Assembly: GCA_002163025.1 (NCBI GenBank) | Contig: MABF01000081.1 | Location: 1 to 38,181 of the forward strand | Length of the DNA: 38,181 bases | Source: 'Osedax' symbiont bacterium Rs2_46_30_T18 | Lineage (GTDB): Bacteria > Pseudomonadota > Gammaproteobacteria > Pseudomonadales > Balneatricaceae | Reading direction: 5' to 3' | Shown: piece after piece, positions 8,215 through 18,386 of the stretch | Layout of the letters: the number at the start of each line of letters is the position of its first letter | How positions within the stretch are numbered: the stretch's first letter is position 1 | Notes under the pieces: model-generated | The model's input: the letters and a program-made list of their open reading frames with translations, nothing else | The model's database searches: none | What the model was told of the DNA's origin: nothing | Translations under genes and position numbers: made by a program

Positions 8215-9621
8215 CTAATTTTGCAGGGCGTCCAACAAGTTGTTTACTTTGTCGAAAGTCTCTTGATATTCTGCCTCTATCTGCGAGTCGGCGACTATGC
8301 CACCGCCTGCCCAGCAGAAGATGTTGTCGTCCTCAATCAATAAAGTGCGGATAGTAATACTGGTATCCATACGCCCGCAGAGGCTCAAATAGCCGATACT
8401 TCCACAGTAAATACTTCTCCTGTGTGGCTCCAGCTCATCGATAATTTGCATCGCGCGAATTTTCGGGGCCCCGGTGATTGATCCCCCGGGGAAACAGTTT
8501 CTTAACAGACTGATAGCGTCGTGATGTTCATCCAGCTTGCCACTGACGGTACTGACCAGATGGTGCACGTTCTTGTAGCTTTCAACGGCAAACAGCGCGG
8601 GTACTTTGACGCTGTGCAGTGCACAGCTTTTAGAAATATCGTTGCGCATTAAGTCGACAATCATCAGATTTTCAGACTTATCTTTTTCAGAGTTTTCCAG
8701 GTAGTGTTTGTTTGCCTGATCAATATTGGGGTCTATATCTCTGGGTTGGGTTCCTTTGATTGGCTGGGTCATCACCGTACCACTTTGATCGACGCTGAGA
8801 AAGCGCTCTGGAGATAGCGACAGTATCGCCCCATGCTCTGTCTCAATAAAGGCCGAAAAATGGGTAGGGGCTGCGCTGCGTAATTTAAGGTAGGCGTCTA
8901 GCGGGTCTCCCTGGCAAGTGGCCTTAAAGCGCTGAGCAAAATTCACTTGATAGCAATCGCCGCTTAAAATGTATTCATCAATTTTCTCTAACGCCTGAGT
9001 GTAATAACCCGCAGAAACGTTAGAGTTAAATTTTTCGGTCAGGGAAAAATTTTCACTGCTAGGACGGGTATCTGTGGCGGGGTTTTCTAGCAGAGTTTGC
9101 AGTTGCGCGAAATCTTCATCACTGACTAAATCACAACCTATTAGCTGTGCTTGCTGCAGTTGGTGGTCGATGATTATTGCCCAAGGGTATAGGCCCAAAT
9201 GCATCTCTGGTAGCGCTATATCATCACAGGCAATTTGTGGCATCACTTCAATACAGCGGCCTAAATCGTAGCCAAAATAACCTAACAATCCGCCGCAAAA
9301 GGGGACTTCACCATTATCGGCGTTATTGTCAATGCTGTTGTCAGATAAACCTTTTTCTATAGCGTATTGTTGCAGTTGCTGCAGAGCGACAAAAGGGTCG
9401 CTGATTTGGCTTAATTCGAAGGGCAGGTTGTCACCGCTTAAGCTACCTTTAGTGCAGCTTAAACTGGCGATTGGCGCCGCACTGATAATATCAAAACGAC
9501 CGCGCTGGCACTTGGGATAGCCACTGTCTAGTAAGACAGATCTGCCTAAGTGGCGCACTCGCTGCAAGTATTGAGTGCAAGATATTTGATAATTGAGCTT
9601 GGATCGCTTTAACAAAGCCAT
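8215..9621 (-). CDS. pabB: Aminodeoxychorismate synthase component I
   Basis: This enzyme converts chorismate with ammonia (supplied by PabA) to 4-amino-4-deoxychorismate for folate synthesis. The 468-residue protein has the N-terminal anthranilate-synthase-like domain (GGLLGYFGYDLGR near 110-122) and a C-terminal chorismate-binding domain with GGSITGAPKIRAM. The PIKGT element (287-291) carries the lysine that marks PabB; TrpE enzymes have PIAGT. E. coli PabB is about 453 residues. It is convergent with the agl operon 51 bases away and lies downstream of the RND operon on the same strand with a 90-base gap, so read-through from that operon is possible but not shown. Confidence 0.9.
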   Translation of the reverse strand: MALLKRSKLNYQISCTQYLQRVRHLGRSVLLDSGYPKCQRGRFDIISAAPIASLSCTKGSLSGDNLPFELSQISDPFVALQQLQQYAIEKGLSDNSIDNNADNGEVPFCGGLLGYFGYDLGRCIEVMPQIACDDIALPEMHLGLYPWAIIIDHQLQQAQLIGCDLVSDEDFAQLQTLLENPATDTRPSSENFSLTEKFNSNVSAGYYTQALEKIDEYILSGDCYQVNFAQRFKATCQGDPLDAYLKLRSAAPTHFSAFIETEHGAILSLSPERFLSVDQSGTVMTQPIKGTQPRDIDPNIDQANKHYLENSEKDKSENLMIVDLMRNDISKSCALHSVKVPALFAVESYKNVHHLVSTVSGKLDEHHDAISLLRNCFPGGSITGAPKIRAMQIIDELEPHRRSIYCGSIGYLSLCGRMDTSITIRTLLIEDDNIFCWAGGGIVADSQIEAEYQETFDKVNNLLDALQN

Positions 9622-9711
9622 TTCTCTAGTCGGTAAATTAGCGCATTTTACCCATGATAGTGATTATTGGCGAGTCTTTGCAGTGAAAAACGACTAAAAG
9701 CAACACTGTTT

Positions 9712-12700
9712 TTAAGATTGTGCGCGATCACCTGTCAGCCAGCGATTAATTTTGCTGGCCAACCTTTTTATGTCTTCAATAATCAGATAATTGACCGGAA
9801 TTAAAATTAGAGTAATGACTGTAGCAAAGACAATGCCAAAACTTAATGAGACCGCCATCGGAATCAAAAACTGGGCCTGAGTTGCCTGTTCAAATAATAG
9901 TGGTAACAAGCCGGCAAAAGTGGTGATTGAGGTCAGCAATACCGGTCTGAATCTGGCGATACCAGCCTTTAATACTGCCTGTCGCACTTGATGCCCCTGT
10001 TGTACTTGCTGATTGATAAAACTAACCAATACCAGCGAGTCATTGACTACTACACCGATCAGAGCCAGGAGCCCGAGCAAGCTCATAATAGTTAAAGTCA
10101 TACCCAGTAGCCAGTGGCCGAATATTGCACCTATGACACCGAAGGGAATCACCGACATCACAATCAGCGGCTGGAAAAAGGAGCCAAAGGGGATGGCCAG
10201 AAGGGCATAGATGGCAAAGAATACAAATACTAGCCCCCACTGCAGTGAGCCAAAGGATTCGCGCTGCTCCTTGGCCTCGCCTTCCAGAGTAAAACTCAAC
10301 TGCGGGTAACGGCTCTCTAGTTGACGCAGATAGCTAAGTATATCTTTGTTCATAACCGTCATATTGACACTCTCTTTATTGACGTCGGCTATTACATTGG
10401 CAGTGCGCTGGTGGTCGGTGCGATAGACTGCAGAGGGGCCGGCAATAATCCTGATATCAGCGATGTGTTCTAAGGGGATCAGTCGGTTATCCGGTGCCTG
10501 GATAGGTAGACGCTTGAGATCGGCAATAGAGTCGCGCTCTGTCTGCGGCAGGCGCACAGTGACCGGTACCTCTTCACGGCCACGTTGGAAACGTTGTACT
10601 TCGATGCCCATCATCGTCTGACGGATTTGGCTGATAATACTGGAGCGGCTAACCCCCAGAACTTGCCCTAAAGGTTTAATCTCAATTTGCAGCTCATCTT
10701 TGCCATCAGAGAGATTATCACTGATATCAAAAACACCCGGGTACTGATTGAGTTGTTGGCGAATCTCGGCCGCGGCCAGACGCAGCTGAGTATAAGATTG
10801 ACCATTGATTTGCACATCGATGGGATCGCCGCCACGGCCAATTTCAGCACGATAATTCAAGGATTGTGCGCCACTGATAGGGCCTATCATCCGCCGCCAT
10901 TCCTGGACCAAACGACGCATATCAACATCGACGTGCAGCTTGGCACTGCGATCTTCAGGTGCCAGGGTCTCAAATCTAACCCGTCCTATATGGCTGGCCC
11001 CTCCCGCTGATCCGGTAGAGGAGAGGATGTTTAAAATGATGCTCTCGCCGGTTTCTCCATCGGTATATTTTTGCTGTAACTGCAGCGCCGCATCGACCAT
11101 ACGCTTTACCTGTATATCAGTAACCGAAAAACTGGTACCAGTAGGCATCGTCAGAGTGACTCTTGCCGTCTCGCTGGGGACTCTGGGGAAAAAAGTATAA
11201 CGCATCCAACCGCTTGATATATAGACGATGATCAATATCAGCATGGTGATAAACGTGGCCAGTACTGAGTAGCGATAGTGTAGACATTTTATTAACAGTG
11301 GCCGATAAAACCGGAACACCATCTGCTCAAAGCCATCGGCGAATGCCTGTTGCCAGCGGCTGAAAAAGTTAACATTGCTGTGGTGCTGACGCAGCCGTAA
11401 CATTTTAAGATGTGCCGGTAAAATGAATTTCGACTCGATCAGTGAGAACAGTAATACGGGGATAACCACGGCGGGAATTTGTGCAAACAATTGACCGCGA
11501 TTCCCCTCGATAAAGGCGAAAGGTAAAAATGCCGCCACTGTGGTTAAGACCCCGAAAGTAACAGCAACAGCGACTTCTTTTGTACCAAAAATAGCCGCCT
11601 GAATACCAGACTCCGCACCTTGCATATGCCGATAGATATTTTCACCTGTGACTATGGCATCGTCGACCACTATACCGAGCACTAAGATAAAGCCGAACAG
11701 GCTAATGATATTTAGTGACATACCGAAAAAGGGCATGACGATAAAGGCGCCCATAAAACTAATGGGGATTCCCAAAAAGACAAAGAAAGCGATAGAGGGG
11801 CGCAGGAACAGTGACAGCAAAATGATTACTAAGATGCCGCCTTGGATGGCATTGTCGGTTAAGGTTTGCAAACGGCTCTTTAATATTTCAGAGCGGTCAT
11901 TCCAATAGTCCAGGCGCATTCCCTGTGGCAGTGAAGGTTGCCGCATTTGAATATAGTCTTTGACGCTCTGTGCGAGAGTGATGGCGTTTTGATCGCCAAC
12001 TCTGTATACCTCAATCATCGCCCCAGGAAGACCGTTGAAGCGGGTGCGCATCGGCGTCTCTTCAAATGCATTGCTGATCCTGGCAATATCCGCAAGGCGT
12101 ATAACTGAGCCATCGGCGGTGGTTTTTATGATCAGATTGGCAAATTCTTGCACACTAAAGGCCTGGCCTTTGGTGCTAATTAAAATATCACCACCGGCAG
12201 TGCGTAAGTTACCCGCCGAAGTATCCAGTGAACTGGCATCGATGGCATTGGCAACCACAGATAAGCTGAGCTGGTATTGGCGCAATTTATCTTGCTGGAT
12301 ATCGATACTGAGTTGGTAGTCCCGCACCCGGTCTAATTCTACTTGGGTAATGCCCTGTATTTTTAATAAATCATCGCGGATCTGCTCGCCGTACTGACGA
12401 ATTTGGCGTTCACTGAAGTCCCCGGATACACTGACACTGATGACTTCGCGTTTAAATTGGCGCAACTGACTTTTAGGCTCTTTAGCATTGACCGGAAAAT
12501 CACTGATCGCGTCGACGCGACTTTTAATATCGGCGAGTAAATCCCGCTTGTCGTAGTTTTTATCGATCTGCATGCTGACACTGGTATTACCTTCAAGGGA
12601 GCGACTAGTGATGCTTTTAATGCCCTCAAGATCGGCGACTGCCTCTTCGATAAGCACCGCGACACTCTGTTCAATGTCTTGTGCGGTAGCGCCTTCCAGA

Positions 12701-12846
12701 GAGACACTGGTAGTAATGGTATTAGTTTCAAAGCTTGGGAATACTTCCAGCGGGATGCTGGTCTTTAAGCTGAAGAGTCCCAGCAGAATAATGCCCAGCA
12801 TCATTAAGTTGGCGGCGACGTGATTTTTAGCAAACCAAGTGATCAT
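9712..12846 (-). CDS. RND-family efflux pump, inner-membrane subunit
   Basis: A 1044-residue proton-driven RND (AcrB/HAE-1-like) transporter. The N-terminal helix is followed by the first porter domain, a block of helices near 330-480, a second porter domain and a second helix block from about 865. The proton-relay aspartate pair is present in helix 4 as GIVVDDAIVTGENIYRH. The length and the duplicated halves are complete. It is the last gene of a three-gene operon, 47 bases after the adaptor gene. The exported compound cannot be told from sequence. Its divergence from AcrB/MexB itself (for example TGEN in place of the usual VVEN) suggests the less-studied subgroup that pairs with an adaptor without a lipobox. 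Confidence 0.9.
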   Translation of the reverse strand: MITWFAKNHVAANLMMLGIILLGLFSLKTSIPLEVFPSFETNTITTSVSLEGATAQDIEQSVAVLIEEAVADLEGIKSITSRSLEGNTSVSMQIDKNYDKRDLLADIKSRVDAISDFPVNAKEPKSQLRQFKREVISVSVSGDFSERQIRQYGEQIRDDLLKIQGITQVELDRVRDYQLSIDIQQDKLRQYQLSLSVVANAIDASSLDTSAGNLRTAGGDILISTKGQAFSVQEFANLIIKTTADGSVIRLADIARISNAFEETPMRTRFNGLPGAMIEVYRVGDQNAITLAQSVKDYIQMRQPSLPQGMRLDYWNDRSEILKSRLQTLTDNAIQGGILVIILLSLFLRPSIAFFVFLGIPISFMGAFIVMPFFGMSLNIISLFGFILVLGIVVDDAIVTGENIYRHMQGAESGIQAAIFGTKEVAVAVTFGVLTTVAAFLPFAFIEGNRGQLFAQIPAVVIPVLLFSLIESKFILPAHLKMLRLRQHHSNVNFFSRWQQAFADGFEQMVFRFYRPLLIKCLHYRYSVLATFITMLILIIVYISSGWMRYTFFPRVPSETARVTLTMPTGTSFSVTDIQVKRMVDAALQLQQKYTDGETGESIILNILSSTGSAGGASHIGRVRFETLAPEDRSAKLHVDVDMRRLVQEWRRMIGPISGAQSLNYRAEIGRGGDPIDVQINGQSYTQLRLAAAEIRQQLNQYPGVFDISDNLSDGKDELQIEIKPLGQVLGVSRSSIISQIRQTMMGIEVQRFQRGREEVPVTVRLPQTERDSIADLKRLPIQAPDNRLIPLEHIADIRIIAGPSAVYRTDHQRTANVIADVNKESVNMTVMNKDILSYLRQLESRYPQLSFTLEGEAKEQRESFGSLQWGLVFVFFAIYALLAIPFGSFFQPLIVMSVIPFGVIGAIFGHWLLGMTLTIMSLLGLLALIGVVVNDSLVLVSFINQQVQQGHQVRQAVLKAGIARFRPVLLTSITTFAGLLPLLFEQATQAQFLIPMAVSLSFGIVFATVITLILIPVNYLIIEDIKRLASKINRWLTGDRAQS

Positions 12847-12893
12847 TGCGTTTCCAGTATAAATGAGTCAGTAAATTATCAGTTGTCACAGTG

Positions 12894-14177
12894 CTACTGT
12901 TTTTTTTCGGAAGGCTTTTTGCCCGCTACATTTTTATTGCGACCTTTATTCGCGGGGTTTTTATTGCCCTTGCGGTCCCGCTTTGCACCTCGGGGCAAAG
13001 TTTCGGTGGCGCTGTCTGTATTTTTTACATTGACGGCGGTGCCCGACGCCGCCTGGGCCAGAATAGTAGTGACCAATTGATCACCCTCTTTTAAACCGCT
13101 GTCGATCAGGGCTATTTGATCATCTTGCCAGCGAATAGAGATGTCCTGTCTGTGTAATATGCCCTCTCGGACTAAATAGACAAACTCTCCCTGATAAATA
13201 GTATTAACGTCGATACTGATGACTTTCTTGAGTTTTTTTCCGGTTATTTTGGCTGTCACATACTGGCCAATTTTCAAGGGGTGTTTGTCTGCGTTTTCCC
13301 GACTGAAAGGCGCGGAAATCTCGGCGATTACAAACAGCTGCTGGGAACTGCTATCAATGGCAGCTTCGGTTCTGACAATTACCCCCTGCCATTGTTGGGG
13401 CTCAATTAACTGAGTTTCAAATTTTACTGCAGGCAGCTCTAAAGAGAGGGCGTTTGGCTGCGCACTGACCTCAGGCAACTCAATAAAGGCTAAATCACTG
13501 TTTTGTAGCCCCAGGCGTACTTCTAAATTGTCGCTGGAGAATATTTCTGCCAATGGCGTATTGGCATTGACGAATTCACCGAGGCTGATTTGTTTGGACA
13601 GCACTCGGCCGTCAAAAGGAGCTACTATTTTGGTGCGCGAAAAGTTCAAGATAGCTTGATTGTACTGGGCGTGGGCGGCGGATACACTCGCTTTAGCGCT
13701 GAGCTCCTGGGGTTTACGTGAGACCAGATTGGGTATTTTGCTGTTGCTATGTAATCGTTTCCAGTCCGCTTTGGCCTGAGCGACTTGCGCCCGCTCCAGA
13801 GCTAAAGCCTGTTGAGCTTGGGTTAAACTGGCTTTGGCACTGTTAATGGCCGCTTGATAATCACGGTTGTCTATACTCAGCAGTAAATCCCCCTTGGAGA
13901 AAAATGCTGCATTTTCTAATGCTGGGCTGATCATAGTGACTCGCCCGCTTACTTGACTGCTGATCCGACTGAGGTTTTTGGCGCTGATCTGACCGTAACT
14001 GCTCAAGGTCAATTGCAGCTGCGCCGCTTTGATGGGAGTGACTTGTACCGACAATTTACGCGCTTTAGGGGCTTCGCGGTGCTGGCTAGTCGGGGCATTT
14101 TTAACTAAATACCAGCCGCCAAGCCCCGCGATTGCAATAATGATGATAGGTAATATAAATCTGCGCATAAATTTCAC
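12894..14177 (-). CDS. RND efflux periplasmic adaptor (membrane fusion protein)
   Basis: A HlyD/AcrA-type adaptor of 427 residues linking the pump to the outer-membrane channel. One N-terminal anchor helix (about 5-26) is not followed by a lipobox. Then come a split barrel-sandwich domain (SSQVSGRVTMISPALENAAF and later KIVAPFDGRVLSKQISLGEF), an alpha-helical hairpin rich in Ala/Gln at about 110-180, and a beta-barrel region. The last 35 or so residues are a strongly basic, low-complexity tail (many Lys, Arg, Asn and Gly) beyond the usual end of the family. It follows the channel gene by 18 bases. Confidence 0.87.
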   Translation of the reverse strand: MKFMRRFILPIIIIAIAGLGGWYLVKNAPTSQHREAPKARKLSVQVTPIKAAQLQLTLSSYGQISAKNLSRISSQVSGRVTMISPALENAAFFSKGDLLLSIDNRDYQAAINSAKASLTQAQQALALERAQVAQAKADWKRLHSNSKIPNLVSRKPQELSAKASVSAAHAQYNQAILNFSRTKIVAPFDGRVLSKQISLGEFVNANTPLAEIFSSDNLEVRLGLQNSDLAFIELPEVSAQPNALSLELPAVKFETQLIEPQQWQGVIVRTEAAIDSSSQQLFVIAEISAPFSRENADKHPLKIGQYVTAKITGKKLKKVISIDVNTIYQGEFVYLVREGILHRQDISIRWQDDQIALIDSGLKEGDQLVTTILAQAASGTAVNVKNTDSATETLPRGAKRDRKGNKNPANKGRNKNVAGKKPSEKKQ

Positions 14178-14195
14178 TTATTGTTGTTGATGTTT

Positions 14196-15674
14196 TTATT
14201 CTGTATCAGTGCCACTGGAATTTTCTGCAACTGCTAGCTCTGAGCCGCCAATGGCCAGAATTAATTCAATTTGGTTATCAACTCTCTGCTGTTTTAATTG
14301 CAGGCTGGCCAGTTGATTATCGAAAAGTTTCTGTTGCAAGTTCAGGACTTGCTGATAGTTGGCAATACCGTTTTGGTATTGCATCTGCACTCGCTCATAG
14401 GACAGTTGCGCGTTATCCAGCACCTTCTGATTCAGCTGCCACTGTAACTTGAGAGAATTTTTGCTCTCCAACAGTGTTTCAACTTCCGCAAAAGCGGCCT
14501 GTAGAGCGCGCAGATATTGCTGTTCTTTTTCGATTAATTTAGCTTTAGATTGAAGGTGTAGCGCCTCTGCCTTGCCATTATCGAATAAAGACTGTGACAA
14601 GCTGCCCAGCAATGACCAGGCAATATTCTGCTTAAATAGATCGGACAGTCGCGCAGAGCTTAAAGACAAGTTGCCGGTTAAACTGAACTGAGGAAACTGC
14701 TGCGCATAACTGGCAGCAACTTTGGCATCTTCGACGAGAACCCCCAGCCAATGGCTATTCAGGTCCGGTCTTCGCTGCAACAAATCTGCTGGCACACCCA
14801 AAGAATAATTGTCTACCAAGCTGGGGAACTGCTGGGCGACTAAGAGTCGACCTCTGGGGTATTTTGCCAACAGTAATTCAAGCTCTCGTGACGCCTGATA
14901 TAAACTCTGTTGTTTTTCTAAGGTGCGGGTGCTGGCTGTGTCGATATTACCCCTGGCTAAATATACGTCCAGCGACTGGCTCAGTCCCTGTTGATAAGAT
15001 GACTCAATAGCGTCCAGTTGCAATTGAGTGTTGTGCTGTTGTTGTGCTGTTAATTCAAAAACTTTTTCAGCAAACATCAATTGATACCAGGCGCTGGTGA
15101 TATCGGCGACTAATTGTTGGCGGCTGCGCTTGAGGGCCGCCGTGCTGATTGCCAATTGGTAGCTACTCGCCTGAGCCAGCTGGTCTAACTCTCCCCAGAG
15201 TGAAACCGGTAAATTTGCCTTGAGCTTTAGATCATAGTCACTACTGGCTCTGGAGCTCTGGGAACTGCTGCCATAGGAGCTGGCGGCTTCTAAATTGAGG
15301 TTAAAACGCAGTTCGGCATTATTGATGGTGTACTGCTGCAGTGCCTGTTGATGCAGGGCCCACTGCTCTTTGATGCCGTGATTTTGCCGCAGTGCCTGGG
15401 CAATCGCCAGATTTAAGGCGCTGTTGTGTGTTTGCCCCAGACCGTCACGGGGTTGTGCGGTAGTGCTAGTCTCCAACTGAGGCTGTCGGCTCTGTACTTG
15501 AGTGACTGGCGGCTGATATTGTGTGGCAATATTAGGCTGCTCAGTTGCTGGGTCTATAGAAGACTCTATCTTTGGCTGTAAACCCGATAGCAAATTAGAG
15601 CAACCGGAAAGTACCAGTGAACTGGCGATAGCGATTGCGTATAGAGCATTGTGCTTCAGTGTAGGTTTTAGCAT
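14196..15674 (-). CDS. Outer-membrane efflux lipoprotein, TolC/OprM type
   Basis: A NodT-family outer-membrane channel of 492 residues and the first gene of the RND operon. Residues 1-25 form a lipoprotein signal with lipobox LSGC and lipidation at Cys25. Two repeated outer-membrane-efflux domains follow; visible family landmarks are long amphipathic helices, VPADLLQRRPDLNSHWLGVL, and the closing QYQNGIANYQQVLNLQQKLFDNQLA. A Gln-rich linker of about 80 residues lies between the lipid anchor and the first helical domain. It should form the trimeric exit duct for the pump encoded downstream. Promoter elements in the 230-base divergent region to cinA were not clear to me. Confidence 0.88.
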   Translation of the reverse strand: MLKPTLKHNALYAIAIASSLVLSGCSNLLSGLQPKIESSIDPATEQPNIATQYQPPVTQVQSRQPQLETSTTAQPRDGLGQTHNSALNLAIAQALRQNHGIKEQWALHQQALQQYTINNAELRFNLNLEAASSYGSSSQSSRASSDYDLKLKANLPVSLWGELDQLAQASSYQLAISTAALKRSRQQLVADITSAWYQLMFAEKVFELTAQQQHNTQLQLDAIESSYQQGLSQSLDVYLARGNIDTASTRTLEKQQSLYQASRELELLLAKYPRGRLLVAQQFPSLVDNYSLGVPADLLQRRPDLNSHWLGVLVEDAKVAASYAQQFPQFSLTGNLSLSSARLSDLFKQNIAWSLLGSLSQSLFDNGKAEALHLQSKAKLIEKEQQYLRALQAAFAEVETLLESKNSLKLQWQLNQKVLDNAQLSYERVQMQYQNGIANYQQVLNLQQKLFDNQLASLQLKQQRVDNQIELILAIGGSELAVAENSSGTDTE

Positions 15675-15904
15675 GCACTTATGGTTGTCATTGATGATCC
15701 TGATACAAATGTTCTTGTTATTTAATATACACTTAATCTTAGAGTAATAGGGTTAGTTGGCAAATTAATTTACAAAACTTTACACCGGCAACTATCGTCG
15801 AATAGATTGATCTATTACACTTATTTGCCGCGATTTTTTGTATCACGAGTGAGCGGAGATTTAAGCTGCCTTTTTTTAACCTACCCAGCGAATAGAGAGT
15901 TTGC

Positions 15905-17215
15905 ATGAAATTAGAAATGATATGCACCGGCGAAGAAATTCTGGCAGGACAGATCGTCGATACCAACGCCGCCTGGCTCGGTAATCAACTAATGGAGCAG
16001 GGCTTCGAAATGCAGCGTCGCACTACCGTGGGTGATCGCCTTGCAGATCTACTTGAGGTATTTCAAGAGCGCAGTCAGCACGCAGATATTATCTTGGTCA
16101 ACGGTGGCTTAGGCCCGACAGCAGATGATTTGTCGGCGCAGGCAATGGCGGATGCCATGGGCGTTGTGCTAGTGCAGAATAAACAATGGCTCACCGTTCT
16201 AGAGCAGTGGTTTAAAAGTCGCGGTACTAAATTATCCCAGAGTAATTTAAAGCAGACGATGTTACCAGAGGGCGCCATCATGGTTGATAACCCTGTGGGA
16301 ACTGCCTGTGGCTTTAGGGTGAAACTCAATCGCGCCTGGCTATTTTTTACACCGGGAGTACCGAGTGAGTTTAAGCAAATGGTAGAGCAGCAATTCATCC
16401 CTTTTGTCGGGCAACAATCTCTCGAAAAGCAACAAGTTGATGTAAGTAAACTACTGACTCTAGGTATGGGTGAATCGACGATGGCGCAGTTGCTGGAGAG
16501 CCTGGATTGGCCTGCGGGAATTACTTTAGGTTACCGATCATTCACCCCCTACCTGGAACTAAAGTTAATCGCCCGCAATGTCTCTGATGCAAATCAACAG
16601 TTGGCGTTACAGCAAGCTGAAAAATTGTTGCAAGATGCTATTGTAGCGCGAAACCAGCCTTGTTTAGCGGCTGAAGTACATCGCTTGTTAGTCGACACGG
16701 GACAGACTCTGGCACTGGCGGAATCACTCACCGGTGGTGAAATCAGCAGTCAGCTGGTGGCCTTTGCCGGCAGCTCCAGTTATTTGCAGCACTGCGTTGT
16801 CAGCTATTGCAACCTGGCGAAAACTGAGCTGCTACAAGTCGCTGAGCAAACCATTAGCGATTACAGCGAAGTGTCGATGCAGTGTGTCGCACAGATGGTC
16901 GCAGGTACCAGCAGTGCGCTTGGCGACGTTCAACAGACTGACTATGCAGTGGCGACGAGTGGGGTAGCAGGGCCGGGCGGCGGCAGTGCTGATAATCCTG
17001 TGGGCACAGTCGTCATAGGGGTGAAAGTTGGCGAGACAGTACACTGCCAAAAGATATTAATAGCAGGGAGCCGCGGTCGTGCTTATGTGCGTGATCTATC
17101 GGTGGCTGTTACCCTGGATATGTTGCGCCGGGCGATTTTAGGTACACCACCAGTGGTAGACTACTCGTACATCAATAGACTTGAGTCGCGAAAATTTGCC
17201 ATAGCAGAGCTTTAG
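15905..17215 (+). CDS. cinA: CinA-type NMN amidohydrolase, two-domain
   Basis: A full-length two-domain CinA of 436 residues. Residues 1-165 form the MoaB/MogA-like nucleotide-binding domain (CTGEEILAGQIVDTNAAWLG; NGGLGPTADDLSA). Residues 255-425 form the C-terminal CinA domain with AESLTGGEISS, GSSSYLQHCVVSYCNLAK and TSGVAGPGGGSADNPVGTV. The Ser, Tyr and Lys needed for NMN deamidation in PncC enzymes appear retained. The role is pyridine nucleotide salvage, hydrolysing nicotinamide mononucleotide to nicotinate mononucleotide; the full-length family also has ADP-ribose pyrophosphatase activity in some species. GAGAG just upstream supports the ATG at 15905. The neighbours suggest no operon. 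Confidence 0.9.
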   Translation: MKLEMICTGEEILAGQIVDTNAAWLGNQLMEQGFEMQRRTTVGDRLADLLEVFQERSQHADIILVNGGLGPTADDLSAQAMADAMGVVLVQNKQWLTVLEQWFKSRGTKLSQSNLKQTMLPEGAIMVDNPVGTACGFRVKLNRAWLFFTPGVPSEFKQMVEQQFIPFVGQQSLEKQQVDVSKLLTLGMGESTMAQLLESLDWPAGITLGYRSFTPYLELKLIARNVSDANQQLALQQAEKLLQDAIVARNQPCLAAEVHRLLVDTGQTLALAESLTGGEISSQLVAFAGSSSYLQHCVVSYCNLAKTELLQVAEQTISDYSEVSMQCVAQMVAGTSSALGDVQQTDYAVATSGVAGPGGGSADNPVGTVVIGVKVGETVHCQKILIAGSRGRAYVRDLSVAVTLDMLRRAILGTPPVVDYSYINRLESRKFAIAEL

Positions 17216-17294
17216 ACGAAACCCTAAAGATTTACCATGGCAATGGGCAACAACGAGTTGTTTGCAGCCCTGCAGATGAGCAGTAACTATACCG

Positions 17295-17936
17295 TTACTG
17301 CGCTTGCCACTGGGCGCTTACCAGCAGTCGTTCAGCGCAATTTAACTCGGCTTTAAAGACACTGCCGCGCTGCACTTGGCCTACACCTGCTGGGGTGCCT
17401 GTCATGATGATGTCGCCGTCCTCTAAAGTGACAAATTTCTGAATCTCCTTCAGGATTTGCTGCGGTGAATAGATCATTTGGGTGATTTGTGCGCTCTGTA
17501 TTAATTGGCCATCGATCTGCAAAGAAATACTCAGTTGCTCACTGACTGTGTCGATAGCGACAAAATCACTAAACACAGCTGCGCCGTCAAATGCTTTGGC
17601 GCGCTCCCATGGCAGCCCCTTGGCTTTGAGCTTCGATTGTAAAGCCCTCTTGGTGAGATCAAGGCCAATGCCGACAGCGCTGAACTTATCACCTGCATAG
17701 ACAAAACAGATTTCAGTTTCGTAGTGAATAGCATCTTCAGGGTCAGTCGCTAATTCCGGGTTGGTTTTGTGCTCTGCAATAAGCTCTTTGGTAATAGAGG
17801 AGTTCGGTTTGAAAAACAACACCATATCTTCGGGGATTTCATTGTTGAGCTCATTGATATGCGCTAAGTAGTTACGGCCAACACAGAGAATTTTATTGGG
17901 ACTAATTTTTTTACCTTCGACACAAATACTTTGCAA
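17295..17936 (-). CDS. Fumarylacetoacetate hydrolase family protein (acylpyruvate hydrolase-like)
   Basis: A compact FAH-family protein of 213 residues, similar in size to YcgM/FAHD1 enzymes that hydrolyse acylpyruvates or decarboxylate oxaloacetate. Family signatures are ILCVGRNYLAHINEL, FFKPNSSI, the metal-ligand segment HYETEICFVY, and GDIIMTGTPAGVGQV near the C-terminus. The start appears to be TTG at 17936: an in-frame stop lies two codons upstream, and a GGAG site sits 7 bases before the TTG. It is convergent with cinA. The substrate cannot be decided from sequence. Confidence 0.85.
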   Translation of the reverse strand: MQSICVEGKKISPNKILCVGRNYLAHINELNNEIPEDMVLFFKPNSSITKELIAEHKTNPELATDPEDAIHYETEICFVYAGDKFSAVGIGLDLTKRALQSKLKAKGLPWERAKAFDGAAVFSDFVAIDTVSEQLSISLQIDGQLIQSAQITQMIYSPQQILKEIQKFVTLEDGDIIMTGTPAGVGQVQRGSVFKAELNCAERLLVSAQWQAQ

Positions 17937-18205
17937 AATTTAACTCCGAAATATTCAGGGGATAATATCCAAGTAACACAGCTCAATTGTAACCTACGCC
18001 AGTGGTGCGGCGGGTAAATCTCTAAAATATATTGCCGCTTAAATACGTGCAAAATATAGGCGGAAACTGATCGGGAATTGTGTTATTGTGCCGCAAAATT
18101 TACTAGAAATATTTATATTATTTGTTGCAGACGGACATTTTTGGACATCGCAAATATTTAAAGACTAGAAATATATTATTATTTATCAACTATTTGGGAT
18201 TAATC

Positions 18206-18349
18206 ATGTTTGGATTCGACCTTTACAACGCCTACTCAATAATACCTTCACTAGCCATAGTTGCCGCTATGATCGTTATGTCGGGACTCGGCATTCGCTT
18301 TATTCGCAAAGAAATAGCTAAAGATAGCGCCAGAGCCGCTGCGAAATAA
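18206..18349 (+). CDS. Small single-helix membrane protein, uncharacterised
   Basis: A predicted 47-residue protein starting at ATG 18206 with GGGAT upstream. The frame is also open from a TTG at 18122, but that version has no ribosome site. It has one transmembrane segment (YSIIPSLAIVAAMIVMSGLG) followed by a basic-acidic amphipathic tail (IRFIRKEIAKDSARAAA). It lies alone between two minus-strand genes and is followed by a strong symmetric terminator, which supports its being a real transcript. I do not recognise the family and propose no function. Confidence 0.55.
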   Translation: MFGFDLYNAYSIIPSLAIVAAMIVMSGLGIRFIRKEIAKDSARAAAK

Positions 18350-18386
18350 AAAAACCGATGCTCTATTTAAACTGAGTAGCGAGTGA

